A stretch of DNA of 64,000 nucleotides from Salvator merianae (lineage: Eukaryota; Chordata; Lepidosauria; Squamata; Teiidae), in assembly GCA_003586115.2 (NCBI GenBank), contig QVOM02000034.1, positions 142,352,048 through 142,416,047 of the forward strand, in the 5' to 3' direction. The notes below the pieces were generated by a model, which was given only the letters and a program-made list of their open reading frames with translations, had not been told where the DNA came from and made no database searches. The position numbers and the translations under genes are program-made. This document shows positions 1-13,224 of this stretch, in pieces (the stretch's first letter is position 1; each line of letters starts with the position of its first letter).

Positions 1-1726
1 TGGGTCTGCCCATGAAGCAGCAGCTTCTGCATACCTAGCATGCAGGTGAGTTTGCTGCTTAATTTCATCAAAACCCACCTGCATTTTATCTGAATCACAC
101 AGTCGTTGAGAAGCTGGACTTGTGGTGGGCAACCACCTATCAGTTCGTAGCCTTTCTGTGCCATCCAAACTGAACAAATTTAATTTCAACACAAGCCTAA
201 CTAAAAGTATTCATAAGAAATATTTTGAATACTGAAGGAATTTTTTTAAATTATTGATAAAACATTGATAATAACACCTACAACATGTTGCTTAAAATAA
301 ATTTTAAATATAGTGATTGAAAAATAAAACTATATTTGAGTAAAATGCATTACTTATTCAAACTTATTTCTGTTTCCTTTAAGCAGTTCAATTTTTTTCA
401 AAGATTCAATCACTCAAGTAGTGCCTTCTGGACCTGGGAATCACCCCAGTAAAAGAGAACAACTATTCTATGGTAGCTTCCTCACAGTCCTAATGGATTG
501 GACTAACTGCTGCTGGGCAATGTCAGGTCTGTTCAGCAGAGCAGTTCCAGGAAGGCACAGCTGCATTGTCCCTAACTTTTGAGTGCTCTGGATATGTAAA
601 CACACTGCAGAAGGCTCCATGCAGATGGTTGGATTGGCCCAGTTGGCATGCAGAGTTCACCGCCATTTTACTGGGTTCCAAAAAATGGCCATTTGCAATA
701 TACCACAATGATCTCCCTGGTCTGCAACTTCAGGGGCTAGGAAACGTTTGTTTATGGCCTCCAAAGTTAGACCATGATTGGCAGCCATCATTCAGACAGC
801 TGACACAGTTCCTGCTGCTTTTTCCTTCCTGGCCTAAATTGCTTGATTCAGCCAGGATAGTGTGCTCTGTGGGTGCAATTAGCCAGCTTTTTTCAATTGC
901 TTCTTTTAGAAAATGTGTGCGTTCTGAAGTCATTTTTAAAAAAAGCATTCAAATAGTAAAAAGAATAATTCTACCTCATGTTTCCAGAGTTGCTGTTCCT
1001 TTGCTTTGAAATCTGACAATGCCTCCCTAACAACAACTCACCACCCGTTGGCCACTAGCAGCTGGGGTTCCAGGGCCCTGACTGGTCATTAGCTGGCAGC
1101 ATTTGTTCCCAACCTGGGGTTGGCGAGATTTTTCTCCCAAGTTCCCCATCTAATATGACTTAAAGAATGAGTTGCCCTCAGCCTTAAGATTTTCTGTATG
1201 AAGGAGGAATGACCCTTCTGATACTTTGAGGTGAAGTAAGTCACATACAGGGATAAAATGTTTGGTGTCCCCACCTCAGATTTGCCCAGAAGGCATCCCT
1301 TTAACTGTGTCTGGTTGCAGTCCAAGTTCTGTGCCAATGTGAGGAATGAAGAAGCAACCTGTGGGTCCACTTGTATTGAGAATCATTGGAGAATAGATAA
1401 CCATACAAGCATTTTGCCAAAGCACTTCCACTCAATTTTGATTTCTAAAAACAGCTTAATGTTTACTAAAACAGCACAATCTTTTCTTATCTCCTGTGGA
1501 CTTCTTCCATCTGTTTTCTCATCTGTTAGATCCTAATGTCCTGGACTCTGTGAGGTAACAGGAGCCAGGACAAGGAATAGAACTCCCTCTTTCAAATACG
1601 ATCTGGGCAGTTCTCTTGCTGTTAACATTTACAGCATCTTTTAAAATATACTTTCTTACCCACGTGTTTGGTAACTATTCATGATTAATTACAATTGTTT
1701 TATTTTTGTATTATTTAGAGTTTATC

Positions 1727-1800
1727 TTTTACTGGTAAGCCACATCGAATCTTTATGAAATCTGCAGTATATACATCCCATAAATAAATAAATAAAATTC
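1727..1800 (+). repeat. LINE 3' tail remnant
   Basis: GGTAAGCCACATCGAATCTT followed by CAGTATATACATCCCATAAATAAATAAATAAA resembles the + orientation of the L2-type 3' tail (GTAAGCCGC... then ATAAATAAATA). It is short and diverged. Confidence 0.5.
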
Positions 1801-3541
1801 AGAATGAAAACAGAATAAAGCTGTGTTTTTTTTCTCAAAACTATATTATTTCTGTCTCTTTCTTTAAGTCTAGGACACTGTATCCTGGGGCAGCCAGTGT
1901 CCCTGCTGTACAGTGGTTTGTAGGGTTTGTTTGTGGACACTTGTGATTCTTCCTTTGATCTGACCCGTTTTCATCATCTCCATATTGACTTGGTCTGGTT
2001 GAATTGGAGACCAGTAACACTGGGAAAATACCTTTTGACTTGATAAACTCCAAACAGATACAATGTTAGGATGTATTTTCGTCATGACATGGTCTGTATT
2101 AGATTATTTCACAGGCTGGTTCAGTGGACAGTCTGTGTTTCTGTCTTAGAAAGAAAAACAAGTACAAGTTGAATGTATTTGAGGATCATTTTACCATCTT
2201 AAACTTGCAAAAGAAAAACAATTTTTTTCCAGGTTGATGGTTTCTGTTTTATAGTATCATAAATGATCCATCCATATGAATGCTTTTATAGATGGCATCA
2301 TAACTGAGTTGTGCATAGGCTTGGATGTCTGCTATAATATAACCAGTAGACCGATTATAGAAGATGAAGCTGTTTTACTATTTAATATTCTCTAAATCCC
2401 TCCTTAGAAATCATGCACTGTGAGCTATAAATGATGGCATAATTATTAATGGTGTAATTACAGTTCCAGGCTTCGAGACAAAACAGAGGCACACCAAAGA
2501 TATAATATTTGTGTTATGCCACAGTACCATAGAGATATGCCCCAGGGTTCATAGTGTGTGTGGTTGTGCATTTATATGCCTTTCAATCAAAATAAAAATG
2601 CTTCTATTTACATAAAATGGGAAAGGTTTATTTTATTGAGTTGTAAAAGAAGTGAAGAACCTGTATGTGTGCCCATATGTGATAGACTGGAGGAGACATT
2701 GAACTGGAATGACAAAAGCTTCCGAAAGAAGTTCTGCTTCAACGTTGTCTTTGGAGCCAATATGGAAACCTGTGTTTCACTCCCAGTGATACTGTTAACC
2801 TTTGATTCATACTGGCAACATCTGCTTACTGCAGATTGGGTGAATGGCAGGAGTGTGGAAACTGCCAGGCTGAGTTGTGTGGGAAGGGTGATAAGCTTGC
2901 TTGAACTGACCTGGGACATGAGTAACAATGAAGAACTTCTGTCTGTGAAAATGCACCTGCAAGTAATTGCAAAGTAATTACATACATGTGTTTTTTGGCA
3001 GCTGCTCTTGGGCAAGAATAGGTTTTAGAACAAATGGCACTTAAATATCACTTAAGTGTCACTGCTGGATTGTGCCCTTAGTAGCTTGGGAAATGACTAG
3101 TAGGATTCAGTTGTAAGATTTTTGAATAAAACTGTGTCTATTCACTGAGTATAGAGTCCAGCTGTAGGCAAAACAGAAGTTGCTGCCATAAACTAGTTTT
3201 GAGACTTGGCCACCAATAGAAACTATGACAGTGTATTTTTATGTAGGTATACTCTCCAGCATGCAAGTAGCAGAGTTAACATGTATTTGCATACTAAAGA
3301 TTAAAATGTCATTAGATAGGCTAATAAATGGATTAGGTAGGCCAATAATAGTGCAATACTTAAGTTACTGTCAATTGTGAGATTCACCTGCTGTATTTAT
3401 ATAACTGCCTCATCATTCTAGTGTACCTAAATAGTCTGCTAGACTGTTTTCATATTAGCCAGCCAGATGTAAGCACAAGGAAGGTTCTTTAGTTAACAAC
3501 AGTCTTGTTCAAATCCTTGTGGTTAATCTGTTGGAATTAGT

Positions 3542-3741
3542 TGCCCTTTCCACACTGGGCCTTAATCTAGGATATATCCTGGAATAGGGGCCTGCAGACA
3601 ATGGCACATCCTAGCACAGAGAAGGGCCCGCAGTCCACATGTTAGTGCAGACTTGGACCTGCCATAGTCTGCACTAGCATGTTGATGGCAGGCCTCTATG
3701 CCGGGATATATCCCAGAATAAGGGCCAGCGCAGAAAGGGCC
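3542..3741. mobile_element. GGCCC MITE, copy 1 (AGT duplication)
   Basis: The ends are TGCCCTTTCCACACTGGGCC and GGGCCAGCGCAGAAAGGGCC in inverted orientation. A 3-bp repeat AGT flanks it (3539-3541 and 3742-3744). Subterminal GATATATCCTGGAATAG pairs with CGGGATATATCCCAGAATAAG. Copies of the same family are at 13992 and 53446. Confidence 0.82.
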
Positions 3742-4350
3742 AGTGATTACTGATTAGTAGCAAGACCCAGAAGTTGCCAGAGCACCTAGTAGATTGTAGC
3801 CAATTGATTTCCCCATGTTAAGCTACTGAAAAGAGGAAAACAAACTATGAATAGAGTTGTGTGCTCAGGGCAAATGAAGAATCATTTGTTTACTTTGTCT
3901 ACTTATTCTGGGTCCTTTGTGTTTTTTTTAAATAGTAGGGTTGCTAGATAGAAAACAAAGAGTTACAGGTTCAGTGGCCAGAATCTTATCTAACAACGAA
4001 ACATCATAGATGTATCCATAGGGTCACTAGGGTGACATCCACACCTGTAATTTTTTGTGCACTCAAACCAGCTATGGTCTGAAGAGTTCATCTTAAAGAA
4101 TGATCTGCGCACATCCTCTTGTATTTGCAGTATACACCAAATGCAACATTCATAATTTGCTGACTCCCTCCTTCTTCCTGGCACTCAGCCAAAACCAACA
4201 CCAGACATACATGAATGTACACACACAAACCAGACTGAGGAGCCTATCTGTTTTTTATAAAAGAGAGGGTGTCCACCCAAAATAGGTGCTGTTCCCAAAG
4301 CCTATCAGTGAACAAAGACTTTGCAACAGAACAAGGTGAAAAGCAACTTA

Positions 4351-4717
4351 GGCCCTTTGTGCATGGACCCTTAATCCAGAATGAAAGGTTCCATTGTGCT
4401 GATCTGGGCCACATAGATCCATGAATTACTGTGGATATGTAAGCCTTCCCCTGCTGGTCTGGAACATGATCCAGATTAGGGAGACCCTGTTCAGGGTCAT
4501 TGGCAGACCCATTTAATCAAGTGTACCAGTGTACCAGGTGGCCCTCGGACTCATTTCAATAGTGCACCACAGCTAGGGAGTGTGGCTGGCCACAGCATGG
4601 GCTGTTCTGGACTAGTGCTGACTTGCAAACAGTGCAATTTCTGTGGTCTGAATCAGCAGGCCTGTCTGTTCCAAATCCACTGTTTCCGGCCACAGAAGGG
4701 TAAGTGCAGAAAAGCCC
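4351..4717. mobile_element. GGCCC-ended element (about 367 bp)
   Basis: The left end is GGCCCTTTGTGCATGGACC and the right end is GGTAAGTGCAGAAAAGCCCC, whose complement has the same GCTTTTCTGCACTTACC pattern as the element at 11975-12503. The target duplication is not clear. Interior words such as TGGTCTGGAACATGATCCAGAT also resemble that element. Confidence 0.6.
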
Positions 4718-5329
4718 CATATGAAGAAAGAAAGGAAAAAAGAAGAACAGCAGCACATGAAATAAGACTTTTTAGAACCCCAATGCATAGCCTGGGATAC
4801 TATGTGTGCCTTGGAGAAACAATAGATGTGTTTGGGTATGTGTTGTTAGAATATGCTAAGGTCATAGTGACCGTAACCTTCTTTATCCGTAATCTAATGT
4901 CAGTGTGACATGCTTAGTCTATTGCAAGTTCAGATAAAGAGACATCTGCTCTGTTGTTATGCCGACGCAGCAGAATAATGCCAGATCCCTGACTGGTAGA
5001 TTTTTGTATATAGTTAGAGTCTGTATAGCTGTACTTTGTTCCTTCTGGTTCCACTTGATTCTTTTGTTATGTTTGTTCGTGATTGCTTTGCTTACAAGAC
5101 TGGCGAAGCACTTTGACTATGAAACCAAGCAAGAAAATAAAGCCTTCTTTGTGAGAGTGTGTATGCTGCTGCCTCCAAGCCTCTTTGTTTTTGCTCTACT
5201 TCATGTGGATGCCAGTAAGTCTTCCTACACCTGCACTGTGCTACTCTGTCATGTGTGTGTTTGAGAACACACACGTACAGGCATGTTTCCTTCATCCCCC
5301 ATCTGTTTATGTTTGTATGGATCCTGGGA

Positions 5330-5700
5330 CCTTTTTTTTTTTAAAAAAAAAGATATTATTTTTATTATACAAAAAAAATAACAAATCAAAACAAAAATAG
5401 TGCTCTCCCCGCCAAAAAAAAAAAAAGAAATTGAAAAAGGGAAAAAAACCAAAACCAATAACTAATACACCACCACCACATTACCCTTTTGCACTCCGGT
5501 TGACAACTTCTAGACAACTTCTTCCATCTTCTTTCTTGTCCATTTTAGTTGGACCAAAGAGTTAGTCTTGTTATTCCTTCTCTCAGTTCTCGGGGTCTCA
5601 TTGAATCTTTCCATTTTTCCTCTGTTTTAGAAAGCAATTTCATACCTTAACTTTTAAATCTTATTTCCCACATTTTATCAAATCTATATTATTCCATTAG
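5330..5700. repeat. A/T-rich stretch, possible LINE 3' UTR on the minus strand
   Basis: A T12/A9 junction at 5333-5351 is followed by AT-rich sequence with A runs and then a C/T-rich block. 14390-14810 has a similar layout (TTTATATTTTTGGAG, A-rich block, then a C/T-rich block). This would fit the complement of an L1-type 3' UTR, but no coding motif supports it. Confidence 0.3.
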
Positions 5701-5759
5701 ATACCGATACCAATTATCTCTGGGACTTTTTGCATACAAAGAATGAGAGGAATAGTTTA

Positions 5760-6300
5760 ATCAATGCAAGCTGCCCATCATAGGTTCTGCTGAGGTTCCA
5801 GTCCAGCTGCACTGCGATTGGCCACAGTAAAAGAAAGAAAATGGGAAGCCTCTTTCCCTTCCTGGGAATTCTCCCACCAGCCACAGATAATGCAGGCCAG
5901 CATTCACACCAAAACGGCAAGCTGGACCAATTGCAAAAAAAAGAAAAGAAAAAAAGACTACAAGTAGATTAAATCCACTCTGCAAAAAATGGGGACCATA
6001 CTAGGAATACAACAGAATGTATACAGGTTATCAGTTTTTAATGTGATCACTTCAGACCATAGTTAGCTTGAATACACAGAAAACTGTAATTGTAGATGTC
6101 CTCTATTTCATCCACATGCTGTCCATTTTCCCAGCTGGTTCTGCATGTTGTTCTGGTGTGAATACTGATCCATATCCTTTGTGGCTGAAGGAATATTACC
6201 AAGGAGGTAAAGAGGCTTTGTCTCTTTTTTTTAATATGGACAGCCAGCACCTGGATTGGAATCCAACAGCTGAGTATGCTGGTAAAATTGAACTTCCATG
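5760..6300. repeat. Inverted pair of a ~180-bp repeat
   Basis: The complement of 5760-5940 aligns by eye with 6120-6300. Shared words include TTGGTGTGAATGCTGG / CTGGTGTGAATACTGAT, GGGAAAGAGGCTT / GGTAAAGAGGCTT and CAGCTGGACTGGAAC / CACCTGGATTGGAATC. Identity is roughly 70%. It could be the long terminal inverted repeat of one foldback element or two copies of a repeat in opposite orientation. Confidence 0.6.
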
Positions 6301-8654
6301 AAATCTAGAAGTTCTGTTTGTCTCTGTGTTGGCAGCGAGAAGGAAGAAGAGGGAGGGGTTGTCTTGGTGTATGTGCTGGAGCCATATACTGGCTGCAGTA
6401 GGGGCAGGCTTTTGAGAAAGGAAAACACAAAAGCAGCTACCTTGTTTCCTCTTTTTATTAATTATTTGTATTCAAAAAGTAACGAGAATAACACACATAT
6501 AAACAGATGGGGGGGGGGACTCTAGCCTCTTTCTCACATACATGCACACATACTGTACACACTCCTATTGCTTTTCCAAGATACACTTAACAGTCCAAGC
6601 TTTGGACTTGGATTTTTTAAACTTTCTTTCCTTTTCTTTCTTTCCTTCATTCTTTCCCATCAAGCTTCTTTTCACTTGCAAGAACTTTAGCTTTGCAAGG
6701 ATTTTACTCACTTTGGAAGCAGCATCTCTGATTGGTGGACTGACCCCCACTTTATTAAAAGCAGAGAGGCTCATTCACTCTCTCTTTCTCTTTCCTTTGG
6801 TATATGTGTGTGTATGCATGTGCATGCGCCTGCATGAAGGAAGCATGTTTTGGCTGTGTCCTAGGAAGAAGAATTTATGAATGCTCCAATTGGTTGGTGG
6901 TGGCCTGAAGGTGTGCTAGGGCACACTAAAGACAATGTTTGTTTGTTTTTTAATTGAGTGATGGCGGAAACAATCATCAAATGACAGATGGGGAGCTGGA
7001 AGTGATGGACAGACAGGCTCAGGGCTTCTCAGAATAGGAAAGAGAACAAGTGTGCCCACTAAAATCTGTGTAAAGTGTGTACTAAGATTTTGCTATGTGA
7101 ACCGAGCCCTTTTAAGTTAAAAATTCAAATCAAACAACTCTGTTGTAGTTGGACCCTTGCACTAAACTCCAACTCAGTAATGTGACAAACAATAATCCAC
7201 AGACTCAACCAAGTCTGCATGTTCCAGAACAGATGGAAGTAAGCGATTTGCTAACTGCTTTTCTGCTTTACTTTGTTCTCTCACAAGTATGGATTATTAA
7301 ATTCTAGGGTTTTTTCTTTTTCCACATTTTCTTTACTTTTTAGCATCTGTTATGACAGAGCATCTAGACACAATTATGTGTCTGCTTATTATTATTACAA
7401 TCTAGCAATAATTCAAAAGAGATGCTTATTCTAAGCATTTACCATCTTATTTTTCAAGGCCTTATGTTTGTTAGTAAGTTTTTAATAATAATAATAATAA
7501 AATGTATTTATTGTCCAAGGCCAAAACTACAAAATACAGGAAGTTTAAAATGAAGATTAAAACATGCATGCATCACACTTGCCTAAGAGCTCTAGAGAGC
7601 TCAGCACAATTACAACATTTCTTGAATCTATTGTTTTCTTACTGTGATAGCATTGGCACAGAATTTGGCAGCACTTCTAGTAATAACTGGATTAGAGTTC
7701 TGAGACTAATAAAGGGATGTAGTATTTATTCTACCCAGGAAAAAAATGGGACTAAATATTTTAAAGGACTGTTTTTGCAGAATGAACAATGTAAGAAGCT
7801 GTATTCCAGGGCTCCCCTACTACTTCTTGACAAGGACAAAAGTCTTCAGAGGATAGTTTTTGTGTTTCTGCCAGACAACAGGGCTGATGGTAAAGGATTT
7901 AAGCATGCAGCAGAACACACTCTGTGGTACTATAGCACTGAAAGGTTGTATAAGTAATTTGACCACTGATAAATTTTCTGAGAATCTACCAGGTGGATGT
8001 CTATTGTCATTTTGAAGTGTGTTTATAAATATGAATGATTAAAAGGTGCAAAGGAATTAAGTATTCCAAATTACTTCCATCTCCCACCCCCCAGAAAAAA
8101 AGTTCCAGATTAATGAGAGTGCTGGGTTTAATTAACTCTGAAGGTGAAACAGAAACCTTGTAAATATTGATTCTTCATTTTGGGAACTGTTTATCAGTTG
8201 ACCCTTTCTCCATTTCCAAAGTACCGATGGTATTTATCATTATTTATTATGACTAGTATTCAGTGGTCTGGTGAATAAGATTTTTACAACTTAAGTAATG
8301 TTTGGACGATTTCCCCTCCCCTGCCCCCTCTCCATTTTAAGTGGTGTGATTCTTTAGGTTGGTGAACCTTCAGGCATGGTTGGGCAACGATTCCTGTGAC
8401 TTACTACTGGCTGGGCCTGATAGAAATTGCAATCAGGTATCATTTGAAAGCCTACAGGCTGGCTACTTTTGCATTATATGATTGATCAGTGCAATCATAT
8501 ATGAATGTAATACAGGAAGCCACACCTCCATTATGTGGAAGTACATTCCTGTGCAAACACACATACACTGACATGTGAACAAATTAAATCACCCCATTAA
8601 AAAAAAGACCAAACCTTCTGAGAACAAGCTGACTAATTTTCCCCCCTACTGTGT

Positions 8655-8692
8655 CCTTATCCTTGTCCTCATCCTTGTCCCTGTCCCTGAGT
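8655..8692 (+). repeat. Short TCCTTG/TCCCTG hexamer repeat
   Basis: TTATCCTTGTCCTCATCCTTG followed by TCCCTGTCCCTGAG forms about six degenerate hexamer units. Confidence 0.7.
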
Positions 8693-9219
8693 CTTGTGTA
8701 AGCATGTTTAATATTGAAGCTAATGAAAATGGCAGCTTCCTGATGTATTCTGAAGTGGTTTATTTGATCTGAACACTTCATACCTCTACTTATGTCACAG
8801 ACCATATACAAATATTCATTTGATTGTCTGAGCAAGTAGTACAATTAGCAACGTGTGAGGTGGAAAAAGATCAAGGAAATAAGGGAAATGCTTATCTGTG
8901 TATGAGAGGCAGGTAAACAATAACTAAAAGCTTGTAGAGAGAAGAGAGGTTTTTCTATTGGAATTTTTTCTATCAAAATTTTACCATGGATTGAAACTCA
9001 GGGTTGAAAGACGAAGAGGACAGTAGGGATGACCAAGGTTACATGCCTAGAAAAATGGCGGATGATAAAATCATCAAAATTGAGAAAGTGTAGAAGAGGT
9101 GAGATTTATTGCTGAGAAATTACAAGAAATTCAGCTTTATCAAGGTTAATTTAAGAAAATGAGCAGACATCCACGAAGTTATAATAGGTGAAAGGCAATT
9201 AACTACTACAGAAAGCACC

Positions 9220-9290
9220 AATGGCTAAAGGGGAGAAATTAAAAAGTAGAGCGAATGAATGGCTAAAGGGGAGAAATTAAAAAGTAGAGC
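9220..9290 (+). repeat. Tandem duplication of a 33-bp unit (period 38)
   Basis: AATGGCTAAAGGGGAGAAAT... at 9220-9252 is repeated exactly at 9258-9290, with five spacer bases. This is a local duplication with no sign of a mobile element. Confidence 0.92.
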
Positions 9291-10926
9291 AACAGTAAAT
9301 CACCTTAAAAGTGATAGAGCAAAATATCATATTCAGTGGTTAAGATACAGGTAAGGCTATCTCGATCCGATTCAGGCTCCATGGAACTGGAAAATTGGAG
9401 CCTAAGGCTGATGATGTAACAGAGGTGTCACGTGATCAATACTGAGGCTGTGCAATTATCACAAATCATGCTTGCTTCTAACTTGCTTTCCATGGACCTA
9501 CATTTTTCCTTTAACTTTGAAGCTCAGACCACATAAGGGAAGATGGAGTATGTGGAACCAGCAAGAGGAGATGTTCTTTGTTCTGCTGGGCTTCTGATTT
9601 AGAAAGCTCTGCTGTTCTTCTGATTTAGAAAGCTAAATTGCCATATTTTATTGGATCACAGTTTTCTCAAGGGAATGATGGGTATTTTAGCACAACAATG
9701 TTTGGCAACCCAAATTTAAAACTCCTGCTTTACTGCATTTCCCAGCTAGCCTATTTTATTCTACAGGAAAATTTATCATGTTGTAGTCCTGCTAGAAATC
9801 TGAACTCTCACATTATAGCTCTGCTACTTCTTTATGTTTCTTTGTTTCTGGTATAATTTGTGCTTCATTATTTTTCCTTCAGCTTTTGTAGATATATAAA
9901 CAGATCCATTTGTGATTGGTTTAAGAGACCCAAAATTCTTCCTCATAATACAGTATTATCTATAGTGTGTGACATACATGACTGCATCATGATTTGCCAC
10001 ACTTGAAATTCTTAAAGACAATTGACAAATGGTTGCTCAGCTCTGCAGATGATTTGTGTGTGTTGGCTATTGGAGCTGACAAATTCTACTCTACGTGCTG
10101 AAGCTTCCCTGTGCACCTGCCATGAAGGTTGTAGTCTTTCAACATGTAGTGAGCCAGGCTTGGAGCACTTTTGCTCTAAAGGGAAGAAACAATGAAACAA
10201 AGTTAACTAGCTGGCTTAAATTTATTTGCTTGACAAGCAGAGATAGAGATAACAACAATGGTTTACAGAACAAATCGAGAAGAGTAATGCATAATGATTT
10301 ATTACAATTATAATCTGCATAACTATAGCTGATAACTGTCTTTTTGTGGGTCTTAATAGATGCTACCTAAAATCTGGCAACATTGTATATTATACGAGGC
10401 TTCTTATTTAATAAAAGAAAGGCTGCATAGAAGTTACCAGTTTAACCTGAAAAGTGTACCAGTAAGAGGAAGATGTAATTTTGGTGGCTATCCTGATAGT
10501 AAAAGTAGTGCAGCAGAAAACTGAGCTCAAAAATGCTTGTTGTTGAAAAGGCTGGCTGATTCCCTTCTAGGATGGTCAGTATAATCCATGACATGGTGTG
10601 AAATGCAGCTGGTTTTGTTATATGTTATAATGGCAAGCACCCTTTCTCTAGCAGTTTTTATGACTTGGGTGTATTCTACAGGATGCATAAACCATATTGG
10701 TGAGTTTTCTCAAAATTGCATAATGCCACAATGATTGGAGCTGGTTTGTCCCAGAATTAGTGGAATCAGTCTTATCAGGGAAAAAGTGACTCTTTAGCCA
10801 GTAATTGAATATTAATAATTATTTACTTCCTTGCCTTTGCTTTCAGCAGTCCTGCTTCCATTCTTATAATTGTATTAGGAACCTGTCTAGGTTCAAACTG
10901 CAGTTCATTGAAGCACTAACTGCTGT

Positions 10927-11305
10927 TAGAGACCCAGCACTGATGGGTGCTCTACTTGGCACCTTTATGTGACTCACAAGGAGATGAGACCCTTCCAAGT
11001 AGTGTGAGGAACTCATCCATCTTCCAAAGTATGACTGCTGCCATTATAGCCTTCTCCATGGGCAGGGCCATAGCATACATGCATCTTTGTGTGTGTGCAA
11101 TTACATCAACCCATGCCTCAGCCCCACCCACAGAGGGGGCTAGAATGATGGCAGCCAGCTTTGGAAGATGGGTGAGTTCCCCATCCCACTTGGATGTGAT
11201 ACACCTCCTCATGAGTTACATCAAGGTGCTGAGGAGAACCCTTGACAGTCCTGGGCCTCTAAGTCCAGTTTGTGCTTTGACATACTGCAATTCAGCACAT
11301 CCCTA
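10927..11305. mobile_element. Foldback element with a hAT-like right end
   Basis: An imperfect inverted repeat has arms at about 10951-11051 and 11138-11236. The best-matching words are CTCATCCATCTTCCAAAG on the left and CTTTGGAAGATGGGTGAG on the right. The right end, TTCAGCACATCCCTA, is the complement of the TAGGGATGTGC hAT terminus used by the elements at 12516, 21456 and 59663. The left end (TAGAGACCC at 10927) is diverged and no 8-bp duplication is seen. Confidence 0.6.
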
Positions 11306-11974
11306 ATCTAGGCACATGAAATACTACTTGGAGGAACTTTGTTTTTATTATCTGTAATTCATTTATAAACTACAAATGGGACCCAACTGAGCACCATAAA
11401 ATACTTAGGCCATACATTTTGAGACAATTTCAGTGTTGCTGTTTTACATCCTTTACCCTCTGATTTAAAAAAAAAAAAAAAGTTTTTTTAAAAAACCTTT
11501 ATAATTGTTCCTGTTCTTTTCCTGGAGCACAAAGTGATCCATATGTGTTTGCAAGATCCATAGGCATGAAGTATTACTCACAAATACTAAAAACTCTTAA
11601 CCTGTTCAATTTATTTCACATCAGTTATCCAGCTGAGTTTTTCTTTGTTTTTTAGCAAAGAACACGATTTTAGTTTTCTGGAAATTAATCATTAGTGATG
11701 TTCTTGGCAATAATGAACTAAGATTTTGAGAACCTGTAAAGCTGGTATTTGTGAAATGATGACCACATGATCTGCATATAAAAGCACTGGAACAAGATAT
11801 GCACAGTTTGTGGGGTGGGGAAATGCAAATTGGAGGCAAATAGGCTTTTGTCTAGGGAATTCAAGTAGATTTTGAATAAGAAAGAGATAAAACATCTAAC
11901 TCTTTTCTGAAGAATAAGATTAGATAAAATAACTTGAAAGTTTCACCTAACTTCAATAGTGGTATTTTCATTTA

Positions 11975-12503
11975 GGGCCTTTTTGCACTTACTTTGCCTT
12001 GTTTTGAAACAGTGGGTCTGGACTAGTGAGTCCCACTGGCCCAGAATACAGAAAGGCATGTCTGGAACAGCACCATCTGCACAACAGCACTGGTCCAGAC
12101 CAGCCCTCGCACCAGCCCTGAAGCTTGCCTGAGCTTTGAAGCCTCTGAGGTCTCTGAAAGTCTAGGAAAGAAAGTTCCTAGGCTCAGAGCCACTGGGGGA
12201 CCATCTCATGGCACAGTTTGGTGTGCTGCAGAAATGTGTCCTCCGGTAGTCCAGAAAATGCTTTCTACATTCCTTCATGATCCAGACTGGCCCAAGCTGG
12301 TATGCCAGTAGATCTGTTTAAATCAGTTTTACTGGTGATCCAGATCAGAGACTTCTTAATCTGGATCATGCTTTGTCTAATGCAGACAGATCGTACCAGT
12401 GGTGGGCAGGGCCTCTGTTCCAAACAAATGTGTGCACAGATGAGGTACAGAAGAGGGTTATGAGAGCTTGTATTCTGGAACAGAGATAAGTGCAGAAAGA
12501 CCC
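11975..12503. mobile_element. GGGCC-ended element (529 bp)
   Basis: The left end is GGGCCTTTTTGCACTTAC and the right end is GATAAGTGCAGAAAGACCC, clearly inverted. The flanking triplets are TTA and ATA, so the duplication is imperfect or lost. The interior contains repeated TCTGGACTAG, CCAGACTGG and GATCCAGAT words and has no coding frame of interest. Confidence 0.72.
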
Positions 12504-12515
12504 ATAATTGTTGAG

Positions 12516-13224
12516 TAGGCATGTGCCGAAAACTTTCGGCACCTTTGCCTTTCGCACGAAAACAGCGTTTTTGCTGTTTTCCTGCGAAGAGCGAAAACCC
12601 CATGGCACCGCGAATGTGAAGAGCGAATACTTACCTTTGCTTTCGCTGCCATTCATTTCTGCAGCAGCCTAAAGGCGAAGGTGCCGTGCCGAAAGTTTTC
12701 GCTGTGCTGGTGTCAGCAGTTGGTGAGTATATTTGACTGACTGCTACACCAGCCTATTGGATGCCTTGCTTCCCTGCTGCCAGGGAAACAGGCATCCAAT
12801 AGAGGTTTCTCTGATGGGAGCGGGAGGCAGACGAGCCGGAGGGCTCGAAAAGGACGCGCACGGTTCTACGAAAGGTAAGGTTTTTATTTTTTTTACTTTA
12901 CTTTACTTTTTTATTTTATTTGTGTGTGTGGGGGGTGTGCGGGGTGTCGGGGCGGCACATGGCTTCATTGGCAGCAATTGCCCAGCCTGCCTCCTCTGTG
13001 CCCATTCACCCTTAAAGATATGAACTGCCACCATATCTTTAAGGGTGGATGGGTGCAGAGCCAGTGGGCTGGCCAGTGGCTGGCAATGAAGCCATGTGCG
13101 AAAGCCTTCGTAGCAAAAGCGAAACCAGCAACTTTCGTCATGAGTTTTTCGTGCGAAAACTCACTTTGCTAGCTTCGCTTCACTGCGAAGCGAAAAGACG
13201 AAATGTGCGTGAAGCACATCCCTA
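12516..13224. mobile_element. CpG-rich hAT-type non-autonomous element (709 bp)
   Basis: The left end is TAGGCATGTGCCGAAAAC. The right end is GAAGCACATCCCTA, the complement of TAGGGATGTGCTTC. The flanks share only part of a duplication (GTTGAG left, TTTGAG right), so the 8-bp repeat is degraded. The subterminal parts are rich in GCGAAA/TTTCGC, and an internal hairpin CACCCTTAAAGATATG lies near 13006-13047. It starts 13 bp after the GGGCC-ended element at 11975-12503. Confidence 0.82.

Noticed and set aside
2558..3015. Opposed frames of 139 (+) and 135 (-) codons
   Set aside because: They are antisense shadows of each other without a domain, and no TSP1 cysteine spacing fits a missing THSD7B exon.
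7502..7957. 151-codon + frame in AT-rich DNA
   Set aside because: It is mildly unusual for the composition, but has no domain, splice context or repeat match.
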